A stretch of 64,000 bases of DNA from Lentinus brumalis (GCA_001792895.1 MARA01000013.1:868001-932000), one strand, 5' to 3'. Counted from the first letter of the stretch, positions 45,301 through 56,574 are shown. Numbers and translations: made by a program. Notes: generated by a model not told the origin, from the letters alone.

Positions 45301-47163
45301 ACAATGCAGATCAAAAGCCCCACCTCCAGCATCCGTACCTTCGGCGACCACGTACAAATCGCCGAAGCCGATAGTACTAGGATTGCTGCGCACCAGTCGG
45401 GCATGCGCGAACTCAAACGCCGACGCCGACCTCCTCCCCCTCCCGAACCGACAATCCCGCCGGTTCCTCGCCCTCACGCCCATGAACCCCGTGCACCCAC
45501 CCTAGACATCGCTCACCTACAGGGTGCAAGCACTGCACCTCCGCTCCATCCTAACCCACAACATTCGACGACGACGACTCGCTCTGGCATAGACCCAAGT
45601 GGGGTCATTCGTCAAGTCATTCTCGAGCACGGCCTACAACACAACCCAGAACAACTCCGCGCATTCGAGATCGTGGCCAGACGCGTATGCTATGGAGGAC
45701 CACAGCTGCTCATGTACATCGCCGGCGTCGGCGGCACAGGTAAATCCTACGTTGTGACTGCTATCTTACGTCTGTTTTCCCTCCTGGGCCGTCGTCAACA
45801 GATCCTTGTCTCGGCTCCAACCGGAGCCGCCGCAATTCTGATCGGCGGTTACACGATCCACTCCCTGCTTATGCTTCCGCATCACGACCACACCGACCTT
45901 CAACCTCTCGTATTCTTATGGGCCAACGTTCTGTACCTCATCATCGACGAAGTTTCCATGATCAGCGCGCCTCTCCTCTCTGATATATGCACCCGTCTTC
46001 AACACGCCAAAGGCAATCATGGTCTCGCTGAAGACATTCCTTTCGGCGGCGTTAACGTAATCTTCCTCGGCGACTTCGGCCAACTAAAGCCCGTCCGCAG
46101 CCCTCCCCTATACAGCCACCGTTATACAAAGGCCCCGACCATCCAAGACACCCAGCGAACTCCCGGAGTGAAGGCCCTCAAAGGCATCTACCTCTGGCGA
46201 TCAGTCAAAACCGTCGTTATCCTCCGTAAGAATCAACGACAGTCAGGCGATCCTCACTACGCCGCACTCTTGGCGAGGATTCGCGAAGGCCAGAGCGGCA
46301 ACGCCCGTCGAGCAAACACTGCCGACGACTACGCCGCCCTTTCAACTCGCCTCCTCCAGAACTTCGACGCGACCACAATGGCCCGCTTCGCTGATGCGCC
46401 CATCATTGTCGGTATCAAAACAATCAGAGATCCTCTCAACGAACGATTGCTCCAACACCACGCGCACAAGATCGACGCGACTGTTCATTACTATCACTCC
46501 CGCGACCGCATTGCGCGAATGCCCCCTGGACGCAGCGACTGCGAACTCCTCTGGAACTTGTCATCCAGCAAGACAAATGACAGCCTTGGTAAGCTTCCTC
46601 TATTCCCTGGTATGAAGGTCATGATACAGGAGAACATTGCTTTCGCGTGCAACGTTGTCAACGGAGCTGTGGGGACCGTTCGCGACATCAACTACGAAGA
46701 AGAAGACCACATTCGCTATATATCTGTGGTCTACGTCGAAGTTTCTGGTGCCGGTCGTCACTTCGGTATCGAAGACAACGACGTCATTCCCATCTTTCCC
46801 GTACCGACGACCTTCAATTGGATCAAGGTACCAAAAACAACCACCCGGCCCGCACTGGAGATCAGTGTAACTCGCATGCAGCCTCCACTCCTGCCCGCAT
46901 ACGTGATCACCGACTACAAAGCTCAAGGCCGCAGCCTGACCACAGCCATAGTCGACCCCGACAGTGCACTGTCTCTGCAAGGAGTCTACGTAATGCTGTC
47001 CCGCGTTCGAAGCATGGACGGACTCGCCATTCTCCATCAATTCAGACCAAGCAAAATCGAAGCCCGCCTTTCCCAGGAACTCAGAGATGAGTTTGCACGC
47101 CTTCAACAATGTGATACTGACACCCGCACTGCGTACAACTCCGATCCTCTGCAGTATGCTTGA
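42367..47163 (+). CDS. Helitron Rep/helicase protein
   Basis: A 1598-codon frame continuing the upstream one. The Helitron-like Rep domain spans about residues 120-600: LVNYLGTPAFFITLNPSDIH, then the HUH motif GTLHCHMLIW (His384, His386), then the two-tyrosine motif YITDYITK (Tyr572, Tyr576). These nick and join single-stranded DNA. A low-complexity Pro/Arg-rich spacer follows. The Pif1-family helicase starts near residue 1090: Walker A GVGGTGKS (about 1120-1127), SAPTGAAA, Walker B IIDEVSM, GDFGQLKPV, and a late VMLSRVRSMDGL with YKAQGRSL. All catalytic residues I can check are intact and there is no internal stop, so apart from the upstream frameshift this is a young element. Confidence 0.92.
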   Translation: MVETIIKFLISRNPFYLPDDQTFFGLSQSNLRNIFAPDQADNDVGVPCAMDIGFIEDSDAIQATTSDYTHRSDHADLPSADESDSLLMENVGYTCGDDSPRSYRDMKLHALAHCLNGGSFIRSQAGETFVPDFQNPALLTWLFPHLDPWGIGGFHHPDRPQSITMEEQLTYLLQLADSPFQRDPDFAFVYFNILQKKAVCDTVHFRIKASEQRRIVSQLLAVDKTVLAQLISHCKTDENYSPQTPDEARLLALVNSVSSILHNIPGTTGYKLHLRNEIRALVNYLGTPAFFITLNPSDIHHPLVRLYAGQAVSLEDASVGESLTDWRRRLLVAKNPGACAMFFHTMVSKFISIILRYGRTDRGLFGTCDAYYGTVEAQARGTLHCHMLIWIKDHPSPQQMRDLMVSDEAYQQRMFAWLESLIKCEPMGCSELVHASSPHAARRPRHSESAGYVHPGVRTLPRIDTLLPSDFKQQYQRMVNDLVEQFNWHEHTDTCWKYLRRNQPRIDSNCRMRIDGSTRPVTVLDPDTLSILLRRLHPWIANYNDLVIFLLQANMDIKHIGSGEGAKALIFYITDYITKSSVPAHLGLAALMYAINRADAKYTGVPEWTDRQDSGALTILVNSMVSRIEISEAQVMSHLLGGGDHYSSHHFRLLHYTSFERLLLRYCSPHGLPPSPTVEVQTPSDSPISLAAEQPPSSPNLVPPPVLSDARGDVQMPDAENELVTLTFGPGSISAVTQQQDYFLRPADEPFASMPLYHYVGMTEKITRAAEARRLSNHSPNTGSDLPRRGRPEQERGAFLHSHPQHDTHLVRKRVVWVVPVILGNRLPRADRSIEEKELWARSILTLFVPWRTPADLKYVNETWIDAYERHLPSITSVHRRIIHNIGVLSECKDARDKAISDMRNGRTASAAVLGSVRDLVQSSRYHHDEEHSPPPDLPSHAPGIELDSGRMSPDGARDLTSAVDGLISTAARVALDQTMQIKSPTSSIRTFGDHVQIAEADSTRIAAHQSGMRELKRRRRPPPPPEPTIPPVPRPHAHEPRAPTLDIAHLQGASTAPPLHPNPQHSTTTTRSGIDPSGVIRQVILEHGLQHNPEQLRAFEIVARRVCYGGPQLLMYIAGVGGTGKSYVVTAILRLFSLLGRRQQILVSAPTGAAAILIGGYTIHSLLMLPHHDHTDLQPLVFLWANVLYLIIDEVSMISAPLLSDICTRLQHAKGNHGLAEDIPFGGVNVIFLGDFGQLKPVRSPPLYSHRYTKAPTIQDTQRTPGVKALKGIYLWRSVKTVVILRKNQRQSGDPHYAALLARIREGQSGNARRANTADDYAALSTRLLQNFDATTMARFADAPIIVGIKTIRDPLNERLLQHHAHKIDATVHYYHSRDRIARMPPGRSDCELLWNLSSSKTNDSLGKLPLFPGMKVMIQENIAFACNVVNGAVGTVRDINYEEEDHIRYISVVYVEVSGAGRHFGIEDNDVIPIFPVPTTFNWIKVPKTTTRPALEISVTRMQPPLLPAYVITDYKAQGRSLTTAIVDPDSALSLQGVYVMLSRVRSMDGLAILHQFRPSKIEARLSQELRDEFARLQQCDTDTRTAYNSDPLQYA

Positions 47164-48197
47164 ACAGCACTTTCCCTTTCACTCTTCCGACCCCAACCTT
47201 ATTGACCACTAACATACACACATGACGACATGCCTTCGCCTCGCTCCATCCTCCTCCCAACTCTTCCTTGAACGTTCATACTTGATCCTCATTTGAAACT
47301 GCCCATTCGCTCCTACAGGCCCGCATGTAGCGTGCCACATCCACGACGTACGCTCTGCGCATCCTTCCCTGTTCCCGGCTACATAACACTGCATACTATA
47401 CGACTTGACTCATTGAAAAAGACCCTACCAAACACATATGGCCATAGTGCCAGGTTTACCTGGATGACTCGAGTGGGATTCGAACCTGCCAACGTCTAAC
47501 TGATCACAGCAGAAGCGTTGCCTACTACACAGCCCGCTTCCCAACTAAGCTAAAACTACGTGTATACGACAATCGACTGCAGCATGGACACTCGTGGCCA
47601 GGTCTGCCCGGAGGGGCCCTGTCCTTATGAAAAATGTGGCGCGGGTTAATCAATCTGTGATGGGGTGATGTCCAGGTGCGCCATTTTGAAGTTCCACTCG
47701 TCCACAACCGTGCTTGGCTCGCTCTTCCAGTCCTATTTCTCAGCTCTGCGACAAAATGAAGGATTCCGATACTATGCTCTCATCTATTCTATCTCGACAC
47801 TAGCTGGGTCCGGTCCTATTCTGTGCATCATGATATGCATGGGGAGTCCTCTCCCGACGCCGTATCTGCCGCGGTGATTCTGTCCTCCTGACTGGACCTC
47901 AAGTTCGTGAGATGTCGCTACTTGTGCGCTGCAGCCTGGACCGCAGTGCCGCACAGTGTAGCTGGTAATTCCTCGGAGGAGAGCGATGCTGGCATCTGAC
48001 GTACGCTTCTTTGCTTGTCACGTCCACGCGCCTTGCCAACCCTATTCGTTGCCAGCCGCCCGTCACCTGGCTTCTACTTACATCTAGGATACTGGATTCT
48101 GCGCGCTAACGTGGACGCTGTAGCTGCGATTACGCTGGACGTGACTGCACTGCAGAGGCAGGGAGCGTTGTTGCAGGACACGGTATGTTTACTTTAG
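47164..48197. other. Helitron 3' flank with a tRNA-like sequence
   Basis: No gene with support. At 47467-47545 the minus strand carries TGTGTAGTAGGC (A-box-like) and CAGGTTCGAATCCC (B box), but T-stem and acceptor pairing are poor, so it is a decayed tRNA-like sequence. The coding-looking ITLDVTALQRQGALLQDT near 48130 may be an upstream exon of the next gene. Confidence 0.4.
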
Positions 48198-49717
48198 GTG
48201 CGTTATCTTCCTCCATGCTCAAACGTCGGCCGGCTCATTGGCATATTCAGGACTTCTTGCCGTTCTTTCTTGCCACCTTGTCTCCCTTTACTCCGACGGA
48301 GGTCCGGGCTTCCATCTCTACCTCCTGTGACGGCCGTATCGGCAAGGTGCACCCACAGTATGCGAGCACGTCCTCTCCCGTTCCTCGTACAACACTTTTT
48401 CAACCATTCGTATGTCAAACCAGTTATGTCCATGACACCTTCAGATTACTGGCAGCACCGATTTCCTACCCCGACCTTCGTTCACGTTCGGCGACATCCC
48501 CGCGAGTTCTCCGCACGCTTGCCTCACGCCGATGCCACCTTGACGACTTCACCTACTGCTGCCTACACCGCTGTGCCGAGGGTCTACCCAGTACACGACG
48601 ACAGTGGTCAGCTTCCCCCCTGCATCTTTCCTCCCCCACCATGTCAAGGCCCCGATTGCGCGGCGAGCCCGTTGCCTCCGTGCATCCCGTTCTCAAGCCA
48701 CCACCCCCCGACCAGCACACCCACCTTGAGTTTATTTCCGACCACCGGCACACAGTACTCTTCCAGCACAACAGGAGGCACAAGCCCGACCACATCGACG
48801 TCCACTGTTCTCTCGACCGGGACCAGCATACCTGCCGCTGAGCCTCAGACGCACGATCCAGCGCATCTGCTCACTACCGACCAGATCACGGGTATCGCAC
48901 TCGGCGGTGCGCTCGGTGTGCTGTTGCTAGGCGTGTGTCTCTGGCTGCTGAGACGAGGGACATTTGGGAGCGGGACGCTGCTCGGGCTCAAGTACGGTGA
49001 TGCGCGTCATGCGGGTTTGAGACCCGACCTCGGAGAGGGCAACATCGGGGCGGAGATGAGGCAGACTTGGAAAGGAACGCGATCTGCTGGCGACCTGAGA
49101 TCGCCTTTCGGTGAGTACTGCTACCATCGCTCGCTGTCTCCCCGGCTCACGACGTCTCTCCGCCTCATGCAGCCGACCCGCCCACATCTCTCCCTTCGTA
49201 CGCGTCTTCCACGCTTGCCGCCTCGGTCGTATCACTCCCCGTCGTTCCCGACGCGAAGCTGCATCATGCACCCTCCCTGCCTTCCTCGATCTCTCAAGCC
49301 GCAGGGCCCCCACCCCCACCGCGGAGCCCAGCAGCGTGGTCAACATCCCCCTCCGCCTTCGATAATGCATACGGCTCGATCGTCGCAGGCTGCCCATCGA
49401 CGACGGCCTCAGCGCGGTCGCGCGCTACCACGTTGGACGCGCTGTCCGACGTGTCGACGCTCGTCTCCAGGCGTATGTACACCCCGCAGTCGACGCGGAC
49501 ATCCTCCGCGTACGTCCCCCGCCTATCTACGTCCACGTCCGGTCTGGCAGCGGCACTCGAGCGACATTTGTCGGCTGCTTCGACGGAGGTGGAGTTGACG
49601 ACGCGCACGCCGAGTCCGGCGCCGACGTCGAGCGCGGCAAGCACGACTGAGGGTGTGCGGATATCTTCTTGGCATTCGTCGGATAGCGAGGAGACTGGGC
49701 TCATTGTGCGGCGATAG
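48198..49717 (+). CDS. single-pass membrane protein with Ser/Thr-rich stalk (module copy A)
   Basis: A long frame with CIFPPPPCQGPDC and PPCIPF, then a Ser/Thr/Pro-rich stalk (TTGTQYSSSTTGGTSPTTST) and one hydrophobic helix IALGGALGVLLLGVCLWLL (near 48895-48953). A basic RRGTFGSG stop-transfer follows. An intron (GTGAGTACTGC...ATGCAG, near 49113-49172) leads to a cytoplasmic Ser/Thr/Pro-rich exon ending SDSEETGLIVRR at 49717. This layout (mucin-like ectodomain, one helix, disordered tail) is typical of fungal surface or sensor-like proteins; the role here is unknown. The N-terminus, including any signal peptide, is not resolved and the first 100 residues of the frame may be wrong. Three further copies of the 3' part lie between 54640 and 57330. 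Confidence 0.55.
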
Positions 49718-49916
49718 TCGCGTCGGGTCTTGACGGTGGTAGGAATATTTCGCAAGGGTGATGTGTAAGTTGAAGATTGTGCTTTTATACAAGACGCGCG
49801 TGTTTGTATCTTCTCTTCGTTGCTCTCGCGCTGGCGATGCGTATTCATGTACTTGAAACTCAAGTCGCTCGTTGGTTGTGTCCACTCTGTGTCTGTGCGC
49901 GTCTTCACCGCCTCGC

Positions 49917-49922
49917 ATATAA
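49917..49922 (+). promoter_or_regulatory. TATA-like box upstream of F-box gene 1
   Basis: TATAAG within the segment TATAAGCTTTGGGCTG, which recurs at 57402 upstream of F-box gene 2. The promoter was therefore duplicated with the gene. Confidence 0.45.
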
Positions 49923-50186
49923 GCTTTGGGCTGTCAGCTCAGGCAGCCAGTGCGGACCACAGCCCACGTGCATGCCATATAACGGTCGATGTGGCCATCG
50001 ATTGTTCCGCATCCCCGAGTCGCCAACATTGCTCTCTGTCTCTCCCTCCCTCCTTCACCCGCCATCTGCGCCTGGACCTCAGCACGCCGACAGTTCTACG
50101 ACAACGTCTTCCTGGTGAGTACTGAATACTGTCAAAACGATCGCAAGGTCACGCCGGAGCTGACATCGATGGTCCATCTGTAGGAC

Positions 50187-51611
50187 ATGCCCACTTTCCC
50201 GACGGAGCTGTTTGAGGAGATCATTGCATGTATACCGGCTGTGCGCGAATGGGACCACCAAGAGAGGTACCGCACCCTGCTCAGCTGCTCTTTGGTCTGC
50301 AGCGCATGGCTGCCCGCCAGCCGGCACCAGCTCTTTCAAACGCTCGACATTAGAACTCCAGAGCAGTACGATCTACTCGTATCCACGGTTTTGCACTCGG
50401 AGAAGAACAGGATACATCTCCTGTCTGTGCGCACGGTAAAATTTGCCACTTGGAATTTGGGCACTCCCGCCTTCGGGAGACCGTTCGTGCTCGAATTCGC
50501 TGGCCATCTTCCCAATGTGAAATCCATGAGTTTCCACGGTGTGAGTGCTGAGGCATTCTTATCACACCCCACCTCCGTGGTGGCCATATCCCGGTTCGCA
50601 TTGGTGCAATCATTGTCACTCTCCCCCTGTAACTTCCCTTCCTTCGGAGTGATTCGTCGCATCCTCACCTCGTTACCCTCCTTGAACAATCTGACGCTTG
50701 AATACCCATCATGGCCAGACCCTGCGGCCGACCTCTCCCCTAGCCTCTCACATGGCGCGTCCACCGTCCGTAGGCCAGCGCTGTTATGGTTGACCGTCTG
50801 GTGGGATAGCGGACCTCCTGATAGACGTCGTGCTCAGCAGTTCATGGCTTGGTTGTCGGAGACGGCGGCATCATCATCGCTACTTGATTTGGCCCTTCGG
50901 GTCTATCACCAGACGCTTGACGGTCAAACCGGATGCATCGCGACCTTCGGTCCGTCCTTGTTGCGCATCGGACGAGACTTACGGAAATTGGAGATCGAGG
51001 GTGGTAGAAGCTATGATCCAGGTCAGTCAGGGTACTCCTCCGTCCTCTGGTGTCCCTGATCATTAGCTGAGATTCTCATGATAGAGCTCGAACTGTTTTT
51101 CTGCAACCTTACAAGGCTCGAGGTCCTTCGCCTGGTATTCGCATTCCCCATTCAGCCTGATACCTGGGTCCAGTTGGAGAGACTCGTGCACTCCCTCCCT
51201 TGTCCGAAACAGCTCGTGGAACTCAAAATCGACGTCGGGTCCGACCTGAGCGATAGCCCGCTCTCGCTTTCACAGTTCGATGGTTTGGAAGCTGTCGATG
51301 CAGCTCTACAGCCCGAGCTATTTAAAGACCTTCAGGCCGTGCAGTTCTATGTTGAATATAGCAAAGAGGAGGGCGACCCGGACAAGGGGCCAGATCTCAC
51401 GGGGCCTATGCTCGCTGTGATCAAGAGCAAATTACCAAAGCTCTTCGCCCGTAATATCATCAATGTGTTCGCTTTCGCGTGCAAAGTAAGTGCTGGGACC
51501 GAGATGCAACCTTTTACCAATTAACTGCTCCTCCAGCTCTTGAAAACTCCACCTGCACCTGTACTCGACGTCGAGCTTCCACCCGAACCCAACGCCGCGC
51601 CGTCCGACTGA
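50187..51611 (+). CDS. F-box protein 1 (intact copy)
   Basis: Exons 50187-51021, 51085-51485 and 51537-51611 total 1311 nt, giving 436 residues in frame. The start codon follows an intron acceptor (TGTAG-GAC-ATG), so the 5' leader or a short N-terminal exon is spliced on. The F-box occupies about residues 4-50: FPTELFEEIIACIPAV, then CSLVCSAWLPASRHQLF. The rest has leucine-spaced segments (VQSLSLSPC, LNNLTLEYPSWP, LRKLEIEGG, LEVLRLVFAFP), consistent with the LRR-like fold common in basidiomycete F-box proteins. It ends LPPEPNAAPSD. F-box proteins recruit targets to SCF ubiquitin ligases through Skp1; the target is unknown. The paralogue at 57602 is broken. Confidence 0.75.
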
Positions 51612-51665
51612 TGCCGCGTATGCTATTCGCTGTCACTCAGTCGTCTATCAGAATCTGCATCCAAC

Positions 51666-52680
51666 ATGGCAGGCTCCTCGCCCGCATGCCTGAGCTCCTG
51701 CACATCTATGGCCATTCACTCGCGCAGTGCGAGATGCCTTCCAACCCCCCCCCCTTCCCGCGCTTCTGCCTACGAGGTCCGGGTTTCGAATCCTCCCGCT
51801 TGCGTCGTCCGTGTCTCCTAGATCAAGTCCGTTTAATCCAACACCAGCGCCATAACCACCGCGGACCTTCTGTTGCGACTTCCGTACTTATCCGAGCCCA
51901 GACGTCTACGAGGAGCCGGATGTGCTCCGTATCAAACAAGAGAACACGCGTATCCTACACTCCGCCACCCGGTCCTACTCAGCACCTACGCCGGCTACTG
52001 TGTGCCCGTCGTATGCATGACCCCGCAAGCGCAGCATATTGTACGTGCGCTCGTGCAGCACGGCGTACCTCGACGGCGCTCCTCCTCGGCCTCTCTGCTC
52101 TTCCCCCCCGCCCATCCGCCCCAAGGACGTGGCGCTGTACCCTCTCGCTCGCACGGCCCGAGTCTTCCAGCTCATTTTCGTCGCGTCCTACACTCAAGAC
52201 GTATCCGCACCTCCTTCAGGACGAACCACCAGCTGCACACCCAGCGGGGGACGCGCGCGAAGAACGAGACGTGTACCCGGTCGAAGCAGCTCGCGCCTTC
52301 TCGTCCTCGTCCAGGACTTCTCGGGCTCGCCGCGCACAGGCGCATTGCCGTCTCCGCTCCGGCTACCGAGCACGAGTCCCAGCGCGACGTCTCTGCGTCT
52401 CGCTCGTACGTCCTCCCATCAGCCCGAGTTGGTCGGGATGTACGGTGCTCCTGGCCCGTAGCCAATTCCTTCTGGCGCCGTGTCGATGTCGTACGCGCAG
52501 GGAGCTCGGCAGGATTGTGCACAATTCTCGGAGAGGCAAAGTCGTAGAGCCGCGTTCCGGTCCGCAGCGGTCAAGTGTGTGGCGGAGAGGAAGCGCGGTC
52601 CGGGAAGGGAGCGGCCAGACGTGCTCGATAGCGATAGCTCGATCGCGAACGAGCGAACCTTGGAGCCGACGCCGGTGTAG
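51666..52680 (+). CDS. unknown gene downstream of F-box gene 1 (module gene 3, model uncertain)
   Basis: Similarity to the segment after F-box gene 2 marks this as part of the duplicated module. Both have an ATG in the context ATGGC(A/G)GGCTCC (51666 and 59072), and both have a similar 3' end, here VAERKRGPGRERPDVLDSDS with a terminal RTLEPTPV at 52680. The middle is GC-rich with overlapping frames in all phases (for example LVLVQDFSGSPRTGALPS), so exons cannot be set. No family recognised. Confidence 0.35.
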
Positions 52681-52689
52681 GTCAGCAGG

Positions 52690-54639
52690 AGGCTTTGAGA
52701 GGGGACTAGAATGGCTCGTAGGTTGGCTTGAGGTACGACGATGGCGGGAAGGGTTGTGGCGAGGACTTCTCGTTTTGCACTACTCAGTGGACACTGGCTT
52801 GATAATTTATTGGCAGAAATATCTCCATGAGAATTTGCGGAGCGTGCGTCTCAGCCAGCAGCTGGAGGTCACTGGATAGCTGAATGTACCTCGCGTCAGG
52901 GTCCTGGCTCACTGGCTGATGGCGTAGGTCAGCGAAGACGTACCGAGACAGTCGTCGATGCCCTCGGCGTCGCAACGTGTGGACTTAGAACGGTCGTTTC
53001 CTGTCGGTGTCTTGGTAGTCGCATCTTGTACAGGCAATAATTCTGTACGATTCCCGAGATGCTAGTTGATGAAGCAATCATTAGTCTCCTTTGCGGTATC
53101 GTGTACACGCGTTACTCACTTCGAGTGAAATCTTCCGTCATGGTGGCAGCAGGGGTACCATGGTTGTGTCGTCCTCTCTTTGGCCCGGACCGCATGTGGC
53201 GGCAGTCTTGTGAACCGTGTTGCAATTCCCACCGCGTAGGCTCCGAGACCGCAGCGGGCTGAGCGGCTTGCATTGCCAGTTGCGAGCTCTACAGATCGGG
53301 CCGGAGGAGCACCGATCCGTCTGTGTGCGGAGTGCTGAGAGTGCTCACGTCCGGGCGGAATAAACATTGGTGGCTGCTGAGGTCGCTGACAAGGTGAGCG
53401 TGGATTTAGGAGCGACGAAGGACTACTACCGCGAGCACTACGTACCATCTGTGAAAAGCTCATCAGCGGCGACAGATGAGAGAGCGTATCACATCAGTCT
53501 CACACATAACAAGAGGCAGAAGAGGCTGCTTCCTGGTTTACAAGGGCGGCGCGTTTTATAAACGATTCTTAAACTGTATAATCGTCGAACTTCATGGTCA
53601 GATACGCTGTAGCTGCGCACGGCGCGACGCGACACGGTTGTACTAGCCAGAGCGGTAGTCGATTGGACCTCAGTACCATTCTGAGTGCGTACCGGTAGTC
53701 GAGTGGATCATACCCTGGAGCGGCCATGTCTTCTCAGTCGCCACCTAGATGTTACTAAAAAGCTTCCAAACGTTAGGGGGTATCGCGGTTTCTCGGGCGA
53801 GGGTTACGCGCGTATGCGTCTGGCACTGGCAGAAGGAGAGACGCGACCCGGACTTCGCGACGGGCGGGCCACGTGGGCGCGGCGGTCGCGCCTGCGCAGC
53901 CGCACACATGACGCACACGTTCTTGCTCTCGTCCAAATATCACTAGTCACTTCTGCCTTTCCAAGTTCTCTTGGGGTCGGCTACGCTACATGGGGTGAAC
54001 AGAACATGCTCCGCTGCTATGCACTCGGCTTCTCTGACATCCGTCACCATGCTCTGGTGAGAGCTCCTCGTGAGGTCCGTCCTACGACTGTCTCCATCTC
54101 TGGGCTTCCTTGGCACTACTTTTGGTTGGATTATCCTCGCCCTGTCTTGGCTTACTGCGTTATGTGTACGCATGCTGACGTTCTTCTTATCCTTCCTTAT
54201 GAAACACTCTCAGCCCGCACTGCCGTCTGCGTCACCTACCACCCGGAACATATCAAAGCAACCAGCACATATTCTCGTGCTTGGACCCCAAGACTACGCT
54301 GCGGGCAGAAAAGAAAGAGATGCAGGGGGATGTAGAGCTCGTGTCTGAGGACACAAACACAGGTGCGTAGTCGTCCTCCGTGTCCGAAGTCAGATCGCCC
54401 CATCTGCGATATGCAGGGCTCTTTTTCCAGCTCTGCGGGCCCCGGTACTATGAATCTCTCTCGAGTAGACATCGATGACACCGCCCGTACACCCAGACCC
54501 CCGCACAGACTATCCCTGCTTGACCGTCACTCCCTGCGACATCCTACTCGTGTGATATCTTCGGACTTCGCTTTCTCTGTCAGACACCTTGACAGACCCA
54601 TCGACATCCATATGCAGCGAGGCTACCCGGGACTAGACG
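52690..54639. other. region without a supported gene
   Basis: Short frames only. A hydrophobic stretch LGFLGTTFGWIILALSWL at about 54110-54170 could be a membrane segment of an unrecognised or decayed gene. Confidence 0.35.
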
Positions 54640-55740
54640 ACCGTGGTCATCATCCGCCCTGCATCTTTCCTTCTCTGCCATGTTAAGGCCGCGATTGCAT
54701 ATCGAGCCCCTTCCCTCCTTGCCTCCCACTCTCGAGCACTCGACATCAAGTCCAATCCGGCTCTCATCCAGGACTGTTTGAGCGCAACACGATATGCAAG
54801 ACGCGACGCCATTCGCATCAGCGCGCAGCTCTCCAGTGGTCTTGGTGCCCCATCACGGATTGCCCTGGACGAGCATGCCCACAACTGAGACGTATGCAGG
54901 ACTCGCCTCATACGTTCACGGGCCACGATCGCCAGGATCAGACTCGCTGGAGACCTCTCTTAGGTGTCGCTGATGCGAAGCGGAACATTTGGGAGCACGA
55001 TGCTTTTCGGGCTCAACATGGCGATTCGCGTGATGCGGAGTGGAGACTCGCGAGCAGATGGGGTGGAGATGAGTGGCGGAGAGCCAGACGAGTTATGTAT
55101 CGGACCTCGGTGAGTATGCTCACCTTCACCATCAGGGCTCGATTGACGACATCTCTCCGACATGTATAGCTCATGGACCGTCACTCCCTTCCTACCATCC
55201 GCTCGCCTTCGATCTCTCATACCGCGGTGTGCTCAACTGCCCCGTCCGCGTTTGATATGCATGCAGCTCGATCATCGCTTGCTGCCCTTCGAAGACACCA
55301 CCGTCTACCTATGTCCGGGCTCAAGCCCCAGAGCCCCTGCCTCCACCGTGGAGCCTGGCGGCGTGCGTGGTCCCCATCCCCATCCGCCTTCGATAATGCA
55401 TATGTCTCCATCGTCGGACGGGCTGGCGGTTGCATGCTACTCCCTCGGACGCGCTCTCTGACATATCGACCCTCGTCTGTGGGTGTACGCTCTCCCTGAT
55501 GTCAACACGGACGCGGGCCGCCCTTCGCGTACGCGCTCCGCATACCAACTTCCACTTCCACCTCCTGTGTTCTGGCACTCGAGAGCTGTCTGTTGCCTCG
55601 GCGGCTCCGATGACGACGCGGACACCGAGTCCTGCACCGACGTGGAGCGCGGCGAGCACGATTGATCGCGTGCGGACATCCTCTCGGCATGGGTCAGATA
55701 GCGAGGAGACTGAGCTCATCGTTCGACGAGAGTCCCGTTG
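54640..55740 (+). pseudogene. membrane-protein module, copy C, decayed
   Basis: It matches copy A from the CIFPPPPC segment (here CIFPSLPC followed at once by a stop) through the RRGTFGSG-like region (54985 on) to the tail near 55730 (SDSEETELIVRR). Stops and frame breaks occur, and the membrane helix is lost. Confidence 0.6.
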
Positions 55741-55770
55741 GGTCATGATGGTCGGGGGAACAGCGTGTTT

Positions 55771-56500
55771 CTCTGGCTGCTGAGACGAGGGACATGCGGG
55801 AGCGGGACGCTATCCGGGCTCAAGTACGGCGATGCGCGTCATGCGTGTTGGAGACCCGACCTCGAGGGGGCAACATCGGGGCGGAGATGAGCCAGACTGG
55901 GAAAGCCACGCAATCTGCTGGAGACCTGAGATCGCCTTTCGGTGAGTACTGTCACCATCACTCGTTTTCCCGGCTCACGACATCTCTCCGCCTCATGCAG
56001 CCGACCCGCCCACATCTCTCCCTTCGTACGCGTCTTCCACTCTTGCCGTCTCGATCGTATCACTCCCCGTCGTTCCCGACGCGAAGCTGCATCATACACC
56101 CTCCCTGCCTTCCTCGATCTCTCAAGCCGCAGGGCCCCCACCCCCACCGCGGAGCCCAGCAGCGTGGTCAACATCCCCCTCCGCCTTCGATAATGCATAC
56201 GGCTCGATCGTCGCAGGCTGCCCATCGACGACGGCCTCAGCGCGGTCGCGCGCTACCACGTTGGACGCGCTGTCCGACGTGTCGACGCTCGTCTCCAGGC
56301 GTATGTACACCCTGCAGTCGACGCGGACATCCTCCGCGTACGTCCCCCGCCTATCTACGTCCACGTCCGGTCTGGCAGCGGCACTCGAGCGACATTTGTC
56401 GGCTGCTTCGACGGAGGTGGAGGTGACGACGCGCACGCCGAGTCCGGCGCCGACGTCGAGCGCGGCAAGCACGACTGAGGGCGTGCGGATATCGTCCTGA
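55771..56500 (+). pseudogene. membrane-protein module, copy B, 3' part nearly identical to copy A
   Basis: It begins in the middle of the helix (CTCTGGCTGCTGAGACGAGG, as at 48939) and runs to GAGGGCGTGCGGATATCGTC. From about 55970 it is almost base-for-base the same as 49140-49670, with the same intron position. No upstream stalk is attached, so it is a fragment unless it forms a hybrid with copy C. Confidence 0.65.
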
Positions 56501-56574
56501 GCTTTCCTATGGACCCTGGACCCTGTCCCTCGTCACCGGGAGCGTACCCGCAACAGTACCCGCAACAGTACTAC

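Larger units (their letters stand above)
40996..47163 (+). mobile_element. autonomous Helitron, coding body
   Basis: Two large plus-strand frames make up a fungal Helitron Rep/helicase: an N-terminal DUF6570-like region (41135 on) and the Rep plus Pif1-type helicase (to 47163). Helitrons move by rolling-circle replication and can carry off neighbouring DNA. The element ends (5' TC, 3' CTRR with a hairpin) could not be placed with confidence. CCAGGT-TT-ACCTGG at 47449-47462 is one possible terminal hairpin. Confidence 0.85.

Noticed and set aside
47449..47462. CCAGGT-TT-ACCTGG as the 3' terminal hairpin of the Helitron
   Set aside because: The usual CTRR end a few bases downstream is not clear and there is no second copy to define the border.
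51479..52879. Long 466-codon plus-strand frame as a single protein
   Set aside because: It starts inside the last intron region of F-box 1, is Arg/Ser-rich GC-driven sequence, and the conserved 3' end lies in another frame.
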